DNA from: M30B19 sp041741535
Lineage (GTDB): Bacteria > Planctomycetota > Planctomycetia > Pirellulales > Pirellulaceae
Assembly (NCBI GenBank): GCA_041741535.1
Contig: JBGSJV010000034.1
Coordinates: 1-64,000 of the forward strand
Length of the DNA stretch: 64,000 bases
Direction of reading: 5' to 3'
The notes beneath the pieces are model-generated. The model worked only from the letters and a program-made list of their open reading frames with translations, made no database searches and was not told the origin of the DNA. A program made the position numbers and the translations under genes. Below, piece after piece: positions 8,380 through 16,452 of this stretch. Each line of letters starts with the position of its first letter. Positions within the stretch are counted from its first letter, which is position 1.

Positions 8380-9902
8380 GCCAGAATCTCCTGAATCGGC
8401 TTGGCGGAGCCTGCCACGCCTGTCAATCGCTCCAATCGTCCATTGACTTCAAAGAACAGTTTTTCGTAGTCCAGGCCTAGCAAGTGCAAGATGGTTGCAT
8501 GCAAGTCGGGGAAAGGGACTGGGCGTTCGGTCGCCATCAAGCCGATCTCGTCCGTACTTCCCAGCCGAAAACCTGGTTTGATTCCGCCGCCGGCCAACCA
8601 GATCGTAAAGCCAGCTGCGTTGTGTTGCCTACCTTGATTGTCTTGCATCATGGGCGTGCGCCCAAATTCACTGGCGCAGATCACGAGCGTCGAATCCAAC
8701 AGCCCTGACTGCTTCAAGTCATTGACCAATGCAGCCATCGGTTGATCGGTCCAGCGAGCCCTGGGGGTGTGATTGTCCGTCAACTTGCTGTGTGCGTCCC
8801 AGCCATCCTTGTCCGGCATGTCGTAAAGTTGCACAAAGCGGACACCACGCTGGACCAATCGCCTTGCCAACAAACACTTTCGTGCGAAGCTCTGCGTTCG
8901 AGCGTCCTCATGGTCCAACCCGTAACTGGTATGAACATGGGCGGGCTCATCTTGAAATTGGCCAATCTCGACTCCGGCCGACTGCATGCGATACGCCAAC
9001 TCGTAAGTTGCCATTCGCGCGTCCAGTTGAGTGAAACCAGGTCGTTCTGCTTGATGTTGACGATTCAATTCATTGATCAGATCCAACCCGGCGCGTTGCC
9101 CATTTTGAAAACGTTCGGGAGGCAACAAGTCCAAGACGGCCGGTCCTTGATCACGCAAGCGAGTCGGTTGATAGGCCGGCGGCAAGAAGCCGTTGTGATA
9201 ATTCGAACTTCCTCCCAGCGGCCCCGCGTCGAACAAGACAACATAGCCCGGCAAGTCTTCGTTTTCCGATCCCAAACCGTAGGTTACCCACGAACCCAAG
9301 CTGGCTTTGCCCGCTCGTAAGTCGCCAGTATGCAGCTGATAACTGGCCGGGGCATGATTGTTGGATTCGGCTTGCAACGAATGAATAAAGCACAAGTCGT
9401 CGACATGTTTGGAAAGGTGCGGAAACAACTCGCTAACCCACATTCCGGATTGGCCATGTTGCTGCCACTGGTAGGGGCTGGCCATCAACTCGTCTTTGCA
9501 TCCATGAAACACGTTGGCGTACTTCGAGCCGCTCAAGTTGTTCTTGAACAGTTCTGGCACGGGTTTGCCATGCAGATCTTGCAGCAATGGCTTGTAGTCG
9601 AAGGTATCGATTTGCGAAGGTCCACCGACCAGAAACAAAAAGATGACCGATCGGATCTTCGCCGGAAAATCGGGAGACTTGGCTGCCAGCGGATTATCGA
9701 CGTCGAGGATTCCGCCGTTTGGAATTTGAAGATTGGCCGAACGTTCGCAACCATAGGCAGGAGAACGGCCCCATTCACCGCTCAGCACCTGCGCCACCAA
9801 ACCACCAAAGCCACCCATTCCCAACGACTGCAAAAACCGTCGGCGTTGGGCAAGGCCACTGGAGTGCTCGTTGGCTGTAGAAACGAAATCACGGGTTGGC
9901 AT
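8376..9902 (-). CDS. DUF1501 family exported protein
   Basis: A 508-residue protein of the DUF1501 family, which belongs to the alkaline phosphatase/sulfatase-like superfamily and is almost always paired with PSCyt/DUF1553 proteins in planctomycetes. The N-terminus has a twin-arginine-like signal (QRRRFLQSLGMGGFGGL). Family motifs include FLVGGPSQIDTFDYKP, NNHAPASYQLHTGDLRAG, the LGSWVTYGLGSENEDLPGYV segment, VRFVQLYD, CASEFGRTPMMQ and GRQHNAAGFTIWLAGGGIK. It is predicted to be periplasmic or surface-located, with the neighbour's cytochrome as probable partner. The ATG at 9902 has GGAG at suitable spacing and places the RRR motif normally; an in-frame start at 9938 lacks support. Confidence 0.95.
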   Translation of the reverse strand: MPTRDFVSTANEHSSGLAQRRRFLQSLGMGGFGGLVAQVLSGEWGRSPAYGCERSANLQIPNGGILDVDNPLAAKSPDFPAKIRSVIFLFLVGGPSQIDTFDYKPLLQDLHGKPVPELFKNNLSGSKYANVFHGCKDELMASPYQWQQHGQSGMWVSELFPHLSKHVDDLCFIHSLQAESNNHAPASYQLHTGDLRAGKASLGSWVTYGLGSENEDLPGYVVLFDAGPLGGSSNYHNGFLPPAYQPTRLRDQGPAVLDLLPPERFQNGQRAGLDLINELNRQHQAERPGFTQLDARMATYELAYRMQSAGVEIGQFQDEPAHVHTSYGLDHEDARTQSFARKCLLARRLVQRGVRFVQLYDMPDKDGWDAHSKLTDNHTPRARWTDQPMAALVNDLKQSGLLDSTLVICASEFGRTPMMQDNQGRQHNAAGFTIWLAGGGIKPGFRLGSTDEIGLMATERPVPFPDLHATILHLLGLDYEKLFFEVNGRLERLTGVAGSAKPIQEILA

Positions 9903-10039
9903 TGGAACTTTCTCCAGCAATCTCGCAGTTCTGGCCACGATCCAACCCCGAAAACTCGGATGAGTCTACCATCTCCAACGGATCCGGAAAAGTAAATTCC
10001 TTTCGAACCCCCCTATTTACGGTTCAATGGCTCGCTGGG

Positions 10040-11512
10040 TTATTCAACCGTCAAACACAACTGGCGGAGCAGATTGTAGGACGATGTTAGTCGAGGGTTG
10101 ATCTCGATCAACGTGGCTCGCTCGTGGGAGGTCGCGACAAAGTCGATTCCAAACCAACCGCGAATCGAACGTCGTTCGGCGATGGTTAGCTTCGCGGCAA
10201 ATTGCTCATACAGAAGATCCTTCACGCCGGCGGGCGAGAGTCCGGCATCAAGCTCCGCGCCTCGGTACTGGAGCTTCTGCAACCTCGCCACGTGCTCTCG
10301 AAGTTGGAACGGGACCGGTACGTCTTCGAAGTTCAGTATTTGCCGACACGGAGGACAGCACCACCATCCTGCTTCGGTTGCCAACACTGACAAGCTGCCC
10401 GCTTGCCCTTCAAACCATGGTGACCACAGGAGCGGTTGCTCGGAACCGGTTTCGCACGGCACCTGCTCTCGGAGTTGTTGGATGATTTGTATGGCGATGG
10501 TAAAGTCGGAGACCGGAGCTGCCAAGGAGACCTTCCAAACATCACTGCCGCCACATTGGTTGGTTGGCTTTAACGCCCAAGTGGACGCGGTCGCGAAAAC
10601 GTCTTGGAACGTGCGCTGCACATCCGCTTCGTCACTGTGGGTTGCTGACGCAGATGCTGGCGAAGTATCTCGCGAAAGGAATCGCCAAGAATCCGGTCCA
10701 GGTTCGATCACAAGACTGGGGAGGCTGGTTAGATGTCGCTTGTCTTCCGCTCTCGCCAGCAAATCTACCGGCCATGCAAGAACTTTGTCGGAAAGCGGCC
10801 CCAACGCCGTCAGCCAATGTTGCATTTCCGGTTGCGGCGCTATCAAGAAAGCCACGTCAGCGTCGCGAACGGCCGCCCTCCACTGTGCTAACAAGAGATT
10901 TGGGTCGGGAACCATGATGGTTTCAGTGCTCACACCGTCGAAGCGAACAGTAGGCGGAGTATTTATGAATTGCGGTTCAGGATTTCCCTCTGGAACTTTC
11001 CAGTAATTCGGACCCCGCAAAGATACCGTTCGAGTCTCCAGTTGTTGCTGCCGAACCGGGTCCCAGCATACCAACGGATAGACCGACTGGTTCGTGTGAG
11101 GCAAGGGCTCGGTGATCGATGATCTTGCATCAAATATTGAAAATGCCGGGGGGACCTCACGAGCAACCGTTGACCGACCCTTCGGGTAAGGATGCCACAA
11201 CACTTTTATCACGTGTGGGTTTGTCAAAGATCCGTTGACTCGCGTAGAAAAGAGTGAACGCAGCATCCAAGGAATACATTTTTCTTGAGTTGCGATTTCC
11301 TGTGACCCGCGCGGAAGTGAGTCGTCGTGCGAATCCTGCGCCGAGATTCGAAGTGCTTCGCAGCAGTCAGCCGCCAAAGAGGTGATCATTGCCCAGGCTT
11401 CGGCGCGGAGCGCAACCGGAATCTCGGTCGTTGCACTGGAGTTGTAGGAACAAGAAAACGCTCCACTTCCCGAACCACCTGCCGTAACGGCTTCGAAGAT
11501 TACAATCCGCAC
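10040..11512 (-). CDS. ATP-grasp family ligase, possibly C1-cofactor related
   Basis: About 490 residues. The N-terminus VRIVIFEAVTAGGSGSG is typical of ATP-grasp proteins of the tyramine-glutamate ligase/H4MPT-cluster type. Further in are an ATP-binding segment (TWALKPTNQCGGSDVW) and, at the C-terminus, the Mg-binding core IRGWFGIDFVA...TLIEINPRLTSSY. It should form an amide or peptide bond using ATP. Planctomycetes carry such genes among those for tetrahydromethanopterin-linked C1 transfer, and fhcA lies 2.5 kb away on the same strand, so a role in that cofactor pathway is plausible but inferred. I chose the GTG at 11512 because conservation begins there and AGG lies 9 nt upstream; an ATG at 11599 would add 29 unlike residues. 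Confidence 0.75.
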   Translation of the reverse strand: MRIVIFEAVTAGGSGSGAFSCSYNSSATTEIPVALRAEAWAMITSLAADCCEALRISAQDSHDDSLPRGSQEIATQEKCIPWMLRSLFSTRVNGSLTNPHVIKVLWHPYPKGRSTVAREVPPAFSIFDARSSITEPLPHTNQSVYPLVCWDPVRQQQLETRTVSLRGPNYWKVPEGNPEPQFINTPPTVRFDGVSTETIMVPDPNLLLAQWRAAVRDADVAFLIAPQPEMQHWLTALGPLSDKVLAWPVDLLARAEDKRHLTSLPSLVIEPGPDSWRFLSRDTSPASASATHSDEADVQRTFQDVFATASTWALKPTNQCGGSDVWKVSLAAPVSDFTIAIQIIQQLREQVPCETGSEQPLLWSPWFEGQAGSLSVLATEAGWWCCPPCRQILNFEDVPVPFQLREHVARLQKLQYRGAELDAGLSPAGVKDLLYEQFAAKLTIAERRSIRGWFGIDFVATSHERATLIEINPRLTSSYNLLRQLCLTVE

Positions 11513-11634
11513 GTTCGAACACCTAAGTTGAGGACAATACCCGAAGAGGCTGAAACGTTGCACACGGGTTTGAAGTGCGAGTGGAATGTGTATTTCCACA
11601 GTGAAGGCGGAAAATCATTGAGATTTTTTCGCTT

Positions 11635-11713
11635 CGTCCAGGTTCTGGCGAACGTAGTTACGTCCTCATTCGCAACGGTTTTCGTTGTCCGGGTTCTGGC
11701 GAACGTTGCTACG
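11635..11713 (+). repeat. imperfect direct repeat, TCTGGCGAACGT type
   Basis: Two copies of about 28 bp, at 11635-11662 and 11686-11713, share GGTTCTGGCGAACGT followed by a TACG end. They lie between the ATP-grasp start and the site-2-protease-like stop. The same core (CTGGCGAACGTAGC) appears at about 57870 in the opposite context, so this is probably a small dispersed repeat family of the genome. Confidence 0.5.
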
Positions 11714-11714
11714 T

Positions 11715-12911
11715 TTAGTGCCGAAGTTCTCGGCGTCGGCGATAAATTTGACTTACGCGATCCAAGATTTCACGTTCTTGACTGGTCAAACCTGCGATCC
11801 CATTGGAACTGACTTTCAACAAAATTCCATCCAACAACGCTTCTTCTGCCGCGGCGTGATCTTCACGCGCTTGTTGGCGACTGTCACGATTTTCGATCAT
11901 CCAGTCCTCCCAGCCCGATTCCGTTTGCTCGGGCGATTCCCAAGCGGTCGGTGGTTCTTGTTCGCTCAGATCTGCAAAATCAAAATCATCGCTGGTGGCC
12001 GTCGAGCGGACTTCATAAGCGGGTGCGTGTTCATATTTGTCCTCCGAATTGGACAGGTGTTCCCCTTCAAACTCTGCTCGTTGTTGTTTCAGGGTCATGA
12101 ACAACTGCACATCGCGCAGGTATTCGCGGCGGGCAGCAAATAACAAGGTTAGACCACCCAGCATCGGCCACACTCCGGGCGAATAAGTCTGAGCACCAAT
12201 TTCCGGAGCAAACAAGAAGCTAGTTCCAACCATCACGACAACATACATGATTCCGACCAAAAACAAGACTGCAGAACGTTGGATGGCGGGCACTTGATGA
12301 AATCGCGTTTGTCCCCATTCAGCCAACATCCGCCCAAGATCCATCGGAGCGATCGGTATCATTCGTAGGAACAAGATGACGGCGTTGAACCAAACAAGCG
12401 AAGTCAACACCGAAAATTCTAGATCGCTCCACTGAAGTAGTTGCGGGTGCCAAGGATACAAGCTTTGCCAGAAATTATTTGAATCGGGATTTAGCCAACC
12501 GTTGTAACCAAGTATCGCGATCGCCAACAAGCTGGCATTCGCCAACATGCCGATCGAATAAGTTCGAACTCGAAATTGCGGTGCCGTATCCACTTGCCAT
12601 TCGAAGTAGGCCCCCCACGGTTGCAGAGTGATTCGCCGGATGGCTTGATTCGGTCGCGCGATACCAAATAATTGCGCGAGCGTGGGCACCACGTAAACCG
12701 CCCCACCCAACAGCAACATCAGGACGATGGTGCTCAGCGAACCTCGTGTTCCAACTCGAGCTTCATCCGCCAGTCCATGGATCAAACCCAATTGGCAGCC
12801 AATCAATAAAATGGCCGCCAAGATCAAGGAAAGATGAAGGTGAACTGGAACACCCTTCCAGACACCTAATGAGACGCTCCAATGCTGAGTATCGTTAGGC
12901 ATGCAACCCAA
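11715..12911 (-). CDS. site-2-protease (M50)-like membrane protein lacking catalytic residues
   Basis: A 398-residue protein with about six membrane helices (starting near residues 24, 57, 118, 166, 212 and 245) arranged like M50 site-2 proteases (VHLHLSLILAAILL; IRRITLQPWGAYFE). Where M50 enzymes have HELGH, this protein reads VVPTLAQLF (P76, T77, Q80). The second metal motif, normally PLDGG, is PMDLG (D191 kept). Zinc proteolysis therefore looks lost. The soluble tail (about 290-398) is acidic and ends in a DUF6576-like segment, LTSQEREILDRVSQIYRRRR, common at the ends of planctomycete rhomboid and M50 proteins. It may be an inactive scaffold or regulator, analogous to iRhoms. An alternative start is M4. 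Confidence 0.75.
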   Translation of the reverse strand: MGCMPNDTQHWSVSLGVWKGVPVHLHLSLILAAILLIGCQLGLIHGLADEARVGTRGSLSTIVLMLLLGGAVYVVPTLAQLFGIARPNQAIRRITLQPWGAYFEWQVDTAPQFRVRTYSIGMLANASLLAIAILGYNGWLNPDSNNFWQSLYPWHPQLLQWSDLEFSVLTSLVWFNAVILFLRMIPIAPMDLGRMLAEWGQTRFHQVPAIQRSAVLFLVGIMYVVVMVGTSFLFAPEIGAQTYSPGVWPMLGGLTLLFAARREYLRDVQLFMTLKQQRAEFEGEHLSNSEDKYEHAPAYEVRSTATSDDFDFADLSEQEPPTAWESPEQTESGWEDWMIENRDSRQQAREDHAAAEEALLDGILLKVSSNGIAGLTSQEREILDRVSQIYRRRRELRH

Positions 12912-13053
12912 TTCCTCACCCGTACCGTACCTTCACAAAAACCACACTACGGCGAACCGCAATTCCCGTCATGCGTTGCAACACCCGTAATGCTAGATCA
13001 ATGTGATTTCTCGCTCCAATATTGTAACAAGTTATTACCAAGAGAAAACAACA

Positions 13054-13989
13054 TTAGGTGCCCTGCCCTACAACATTTTGTAGATTTTTAAGATTTTGGC
13101 TCAGGCGATCTAGGTAACTTCCTCCATCGACAAAGTCAATCAGGTCAAGCGAAACGACCGGGATTTTGAGCTGGTCCAACAAAGTGACGAGTTCCGGGGA
13201 GGGCGTGGAAGTCAATACGATGACCAACCCTGCATCTTGTTCGAATCTCTGGCGAAGTTCTCGCTCCAATTGCCCTGGGTCTAGATTCACGGCCTGATTC
13301 AGTTCCTGGATTTCCACTGGCCAATTGAGCCGCCGAAACAAATATTCCGTGCCCGCCCGATCCGCAATCACGTTTCGAACGGGGCGTTCCGCCAATTTGG
13401 TCAAGGTGTCTTCCAAGGGCCGAACCATTTCTTGCCACCTTTGCATCGCTTGCTCAACCTCGGCTACCGACAGGAGTTCGCTTTTGACGCAAGCCAGCAA
13501 AACCGTTTGGAGTTGTCTTTGAAACAAGACTGGGTCCAACCAAGTCTGGGCGACAATCCCCTTATGAGAATGCTCACCGCCCGGACCGTGCGAGTGGCTG
13601 CCCAAGTTGTCGACCATGATCAATTGATCCATGATGTCAAACGTGGAAATTCGCTTTCTCGATTCCGGCAGCGAAACGGTATCGACCCACCCAACATGAT
13701 GCGTCCCGTCCATAAAAATCAAGCGACTGGCTTGGACTCGTTTCACTGACTCGCGATCCATGACCTTTCCTGGTGCGAGCTCGGGATAATACAGTTCGAG
13801 TTTGTCTCGACCTACCGCGCGGAGCGCATCGTAAAGCGGGAACGACACGACCGTAATTTGGTTCGGCCAACGATCTTCAGTCTCAGAGTTTTCGACTGGA
13901 TTGTCGAGTTTGGAGTTGCAACCTGCCGCGATGATCAAGCAACCAATCATGCATCGCAAGGCGGCCCAGAGATTTCGGAATGGGGGCAC
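13054..13989 (-). CDS. ZnuA/TroA-like substrate-binding lipoprotein
   Basis: A 311-residue lipoprotein with signal and lipobox IAAGC (Cys24). The fold resembles metal-binding proteins of cluster-9 ABC transporters: VSFPLYDALRAVGRDKLELYY, a His-rich loop HSHGPGGEHSHKG, TWLDPVLFQRQLQTV, and a helical C-lobe ending VSLDLIDF. The His ligands usual in ZnuA are not at their expected places: PH reads APG, PHVWLDP reads AQTWLDP, and no His precedes the AGTEYLF segment. It may bind a metal differently or something else. No ABC permease or ATPase genes are adjacent. The GTG start gives a normal lipoprotein signal, and the gene follows fhcA by 12 bp. Confidence 0.75.
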   Translation of the reverse strand: MPPFRNLWAALRCMIGCLIIAAGCNSKLDNPVENSETEDRWPNQITVVSFPLYDALRAVGRDKLELYYPELAPGKVMDRESVKRVQASRLIFMDGTHHVGWVDTVSLPESRKRISTFDIMDQLIMVDNLGSHSHGPGGEHSHKGIVAQTWLDPVLFQRQLQTVLLACVKSELLSVAEVEQAMQRWQEMVRPLEDTLTKLAERPVRNVIADRAGTEYLFRRLNWPVEIQELNQAVNLDPGQLERELRQRFEQDAGLVIVLTSTPSPELVTLLDQLKIPVVSLDLIDFVDGGSYLDRLSQNLKNLQNVVGQGT

Positions 13990-14001
13990 GGAGTTGTCCT
14001 T

Positions 14002-15669
14002 CTACGGAAGCGGGTGTGGCGGGATTAGATCCAATTGGTGGATCTCAGCAGAAGCAATCCGGAAGTGTTCGGGGCGAATGGTGTAGTAACGCCGCAGCCA
14101 CTGTTCAAAGTCGGGCTCGGCAAATTCTCCGCCCGCCGGTTGCACCGCAAACGTTTTACCCAGAGGCATAAACACCAATTCGAAGTCGCGGATCATGAAC
14201 TGGCCACCTTTGAAGACATGTTTGGGCATCGCGAACATCTGCTGATAATCGGACGAAGGGTTGTACAGCGTCACATCGGCATCGGCGCCGAGTCCCAAGT
14301 GTCCTTTGTTGGTCAAGCCCAATAGTCGAGCGGGGGCGGCGCGCGTGATGATCGCGATCTCTTGCAGAGAGTACTCCCGAGTGTGGTCACGCAAGCATGT
14401 TTTCTGCCGCACGGCTTCCGGCAGTCCCGCCAAAAATTCTTGTCGATAACTGCGGTCCATCAACAAACGGATGATCTCGGGATACGCCTCGAATGAGCCG
14501 CCATTGGGATGATCGGTGCTCAGCACGATTTGCCAAGGGTCGCGAACCGAAAGAAACCACTCGAGTCCGATGGCCCATTGCCAGGCATGAATGACACTTT
14601 TCTTGCGGTATTCGATCGGCACAATCCCACAGCCGGTTTCCAATTCCGTATCGCTGCTTACCCACGGTCTGCCGTACAAGCGACTCAAGTAATAGCCCAC
14701 GGGCCCATCGCCCGTCATGCTCGTTGTGTCGCCAAACACGACCTGCCCCACATCGACCGACAGTTCGGGGTGCTCGTTGATGTAGTCGGCCAAGGCAGCG
14801 ACCTGCGAGCCAAACGTGTCTTCATCCGCGTCGCCACCAGCGTAGCTATGAAACTGGATATGAGCAAAATGGGCCTTCAAGCCATCAAGACTTCGCATCG
14901 TTTCCAAGGTCGTTCGCCAATTCCCGGGCATTCCCAAGTGATTGGTGTGGATGTGCAAGGGATGAGGCAATCGCAAGTCATTCGCCGCACGAGCAATCGC
15001 TTGCAGGACTTCCCGGGGCGAAGTATCAAAGATACCAATCCGCTGATCCAGCGATCGAATATCGACTCCGGTTTGCTTCCAATTTTCGACGCCACCCGGG
15101 TTGACCACCTTCGGAGCATAACCGAGGGATGCCGATAGCAACCATGCGAGTATATGTTGGACTTGTTGTGGGTCTCGGTTGGCAATCGCCCGCAACAAGG
15201 CCACGTGATTCCCAACGAGCGTAAAAAAGCCTTTATCCAATCCAGGGAAATCGTCCAATTCCCGATGGGCTTGGCGGGCTAACAGCGGCGAAACCGCTGC
15301 ATCAAACGCGGTCGTGTAGCCCATGGCCGCGTAGCGATACGCGGCCGCAAACGTACTCGGGACGCTGCCCATCGTTCCACTAAAGAACTCGCCGCGTTCG
15401 AATCGCGATGGCACTGGTGGGGCAAGGGACCGGTCGTCAGCTCGCAAGCTCCGAGCGGCATTGACCTTAGCGCCCGCGATGTGGCTATGCATGTCGATCC
15501 CGCCAGGCATCGCGACCATTCCGCTCGCATCGATTACTTCGACATGGCCATCTGCGTCAGTCGAGTGAACAATGCGACCGTTCTTCAGCCAGATGTCCGC
15601 GATCTGCCCGTCGATTCCATTGGCCGGATCATGGACCTTGGCACCGCGAATGACGATTGTCCGGCTCAT
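14002..15669 (-). CDS. fhcA: formyltransferase/hydrolase complex subunit A (FhcA/FmdA family)
   Basis: A 555-residue amidohydrolase-superfamily protein matching FhcA, homologous to formylmethanofuran dehydrogenase subunit A. Seen motifs: IRGAKVHDPANGIDG at the N-terminus, metal site DMHSHIAGAKVN (H61, H63), HIHTNHLGMPGNWRTTLETM, AHIQFHSYAGGD, VVFGDTTSMTGDGP and STDHPNGGSFEAYPEII. In the bacterial tetrahydromethanopterin pathway the Fhc complex transfers the formyl group to methanofuran and hydrolyses it to formate, in the cytoplasm. Subunits B, C and D are not in the window. It follows yggS by 13 bp and precedes the ZnuA-like gene by 12 bp. I chose MSRTIVIRG as start by family similarity; ATG 15678 is an alternative. 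Confidence 0.92.
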   Translation of the reverse strand: MSRTIVIRGAKVHDPANGIDGQIADIWLKNGRIVHSTDADGHVEVIDASGMVAMPGGIDMHSHIAGAKVNAARSLRADDRSLAPPVPSRFERGEFFSGTMGSVPSTFAAAYRYAAMGYTTAFDAAVSPLLARQAHRELDDFPGLDKGFFTLVGNHVALLRAIANRDPQQVQHILAWLLSASLGYAPKVVNPGGVENWKQTGVDIRSLDQRIGIFDTSPREVLQAIARAANDLRLPHPLHIHTNHLGMPGNWRTTLETMRSLDGLKAHFAHIQFHSYAGGDADEDTFGSQVAALADYINEHPELSVDVGQVVFGDTTSMTGDGPVGYYLSRLYGRPWVSSDTELETGCGIVPIEYRKKSVIHAWQWAIGLEWFLSVRDPWQIVLSTDHPNGGSFEAYPEIIRLLMDRSYRQEFLAGLPEAVRQKTCLRDHTREYSLQEIAIITRAAPARLLGLTNKGHLGLGADADVTLYNPSSDYQQMFAMPKHVFKGGQFMIRDFELVFMPLGKTFAVQPAGGEFAEPDFEQWLRRYYTIRPEHFRIASAEIHQLDLIPPHPLP

Positions 15670-15682
15670 GGCATCCATTCTT

Positions 15683-16447
15683 TCAGTTCATCGCATCGTT
15701 CAACAGACCGCGAAACAACGCACTGCCAATTCGCACCAATGTCGCACCGGCAGCGATCGCTTGTGGCAGATCACCGGACATACCCATCGATAACTCGCTC
15801 CAGGGCGCTTGTGCATCCGAATGGAGTTGCTGACGAATCTCCCTGTGAATTTCTCTGAGAGAATCGAATTGTTTTCGAGCCTCCGTCGGACTAGCCTCGA
15901 GGCCACTCATGCCCATCACGCCGCACAATTGCAGGTTTGTCCAGGTCGGCCAACGGTCCAATAACTGAGGCACGTCACCAATCCCAAAACCATGTTTATC
16001 GGTATCCTCGCTAAGCCGAAACTCCAGTAATCCACGCACCCGCAAATCGTTCTTCGTTGCGAATTCGTTCAGCTTATCGAGTAAATCGAAACGGTCCAGC
16101 GAATGAATCAAAGCCGTTCGTCCTGCGACGACTTTGATTTTGTTGGTCTGCAAATGTCCGATCAAGTGCCACTCGACGGGCAAGTCCGCCGGCCATTCGC
16201 TCCAGCGATCTTGCAAAACCTGAGGGCGATTCTCGCCCAAGATCACTGGTGAGGCGACGGGTTGAACGTCAGGGCTCTGAGCCAAACATCGTGCCAGTGC
16301 GATCGCCATCGCCGAGTCGACATACTTGGTGACGGCGACCAATTTCACCTCGGCTGGGGAACGACCGGCCTCATTACAGGCGTCAGCAATTTGCTGTTTC
16401 ACTGCCCGTACGTTTTCAGTCAATTGATCAAACAGCGAGGCTGACAT
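15683..16447 (-). CDS. yggS: YggS/PLPBP family PLP homeostasis protein
   Basis: A 254-residue protein of the YggS family, single-domain alanine-racemase-fold proteins that bind pyridoxal phosphate and buffer vitamin B6 and amino-acid pools rather than catalyse a known reaction. Seen: the PLP lysine K41 in VAVTKYVD, WHLIGHLQTNK, GVMGMSGLEA, and the phosphate-binding end LSMGMSGDLPQAIAAGATLVRIGSALF. The ATG at 16447 lies 5 bp after the stop of the upstream gene; the longer frame to 16513 would overlap that gene and has no family counterpart. It sits in an apparent operon with the heparinase-like gene and fhcA. Confidence 0.95.
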   Translation of the reverse strand: MSASLFDQLTENVRAVKQQIADACNEAGRSPAEVKLVAVTKYVDSAMAIALARCLAQSPDVQPVASPVILGENRPQVLQDRWSEWPADLPVEWHLIGHLQTNKIKVVAGRTALIHSLDRFDLLDKLNEFATKNDLRVRGLLEFRLSEDTDKHGFGIGDVPQLLDRWPTWTNLQLCGVMGMSGLEASPTEARKQFDSLREIHREIRQQLHSDAQAPWSELSMGMSGDLPQAIAAGATLVRIGSALFRGLLNDAMN

Positions 16448-16452
16448 GGTGA

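Noticed and set aside
10098..11006. 302-codon plus-strand frame opposite the ATP-grasp gene
   Set aside because: It is Ser/Arg/Cys-rich without motifs, while the minus strand carries ATP-grasp signatures throughout.
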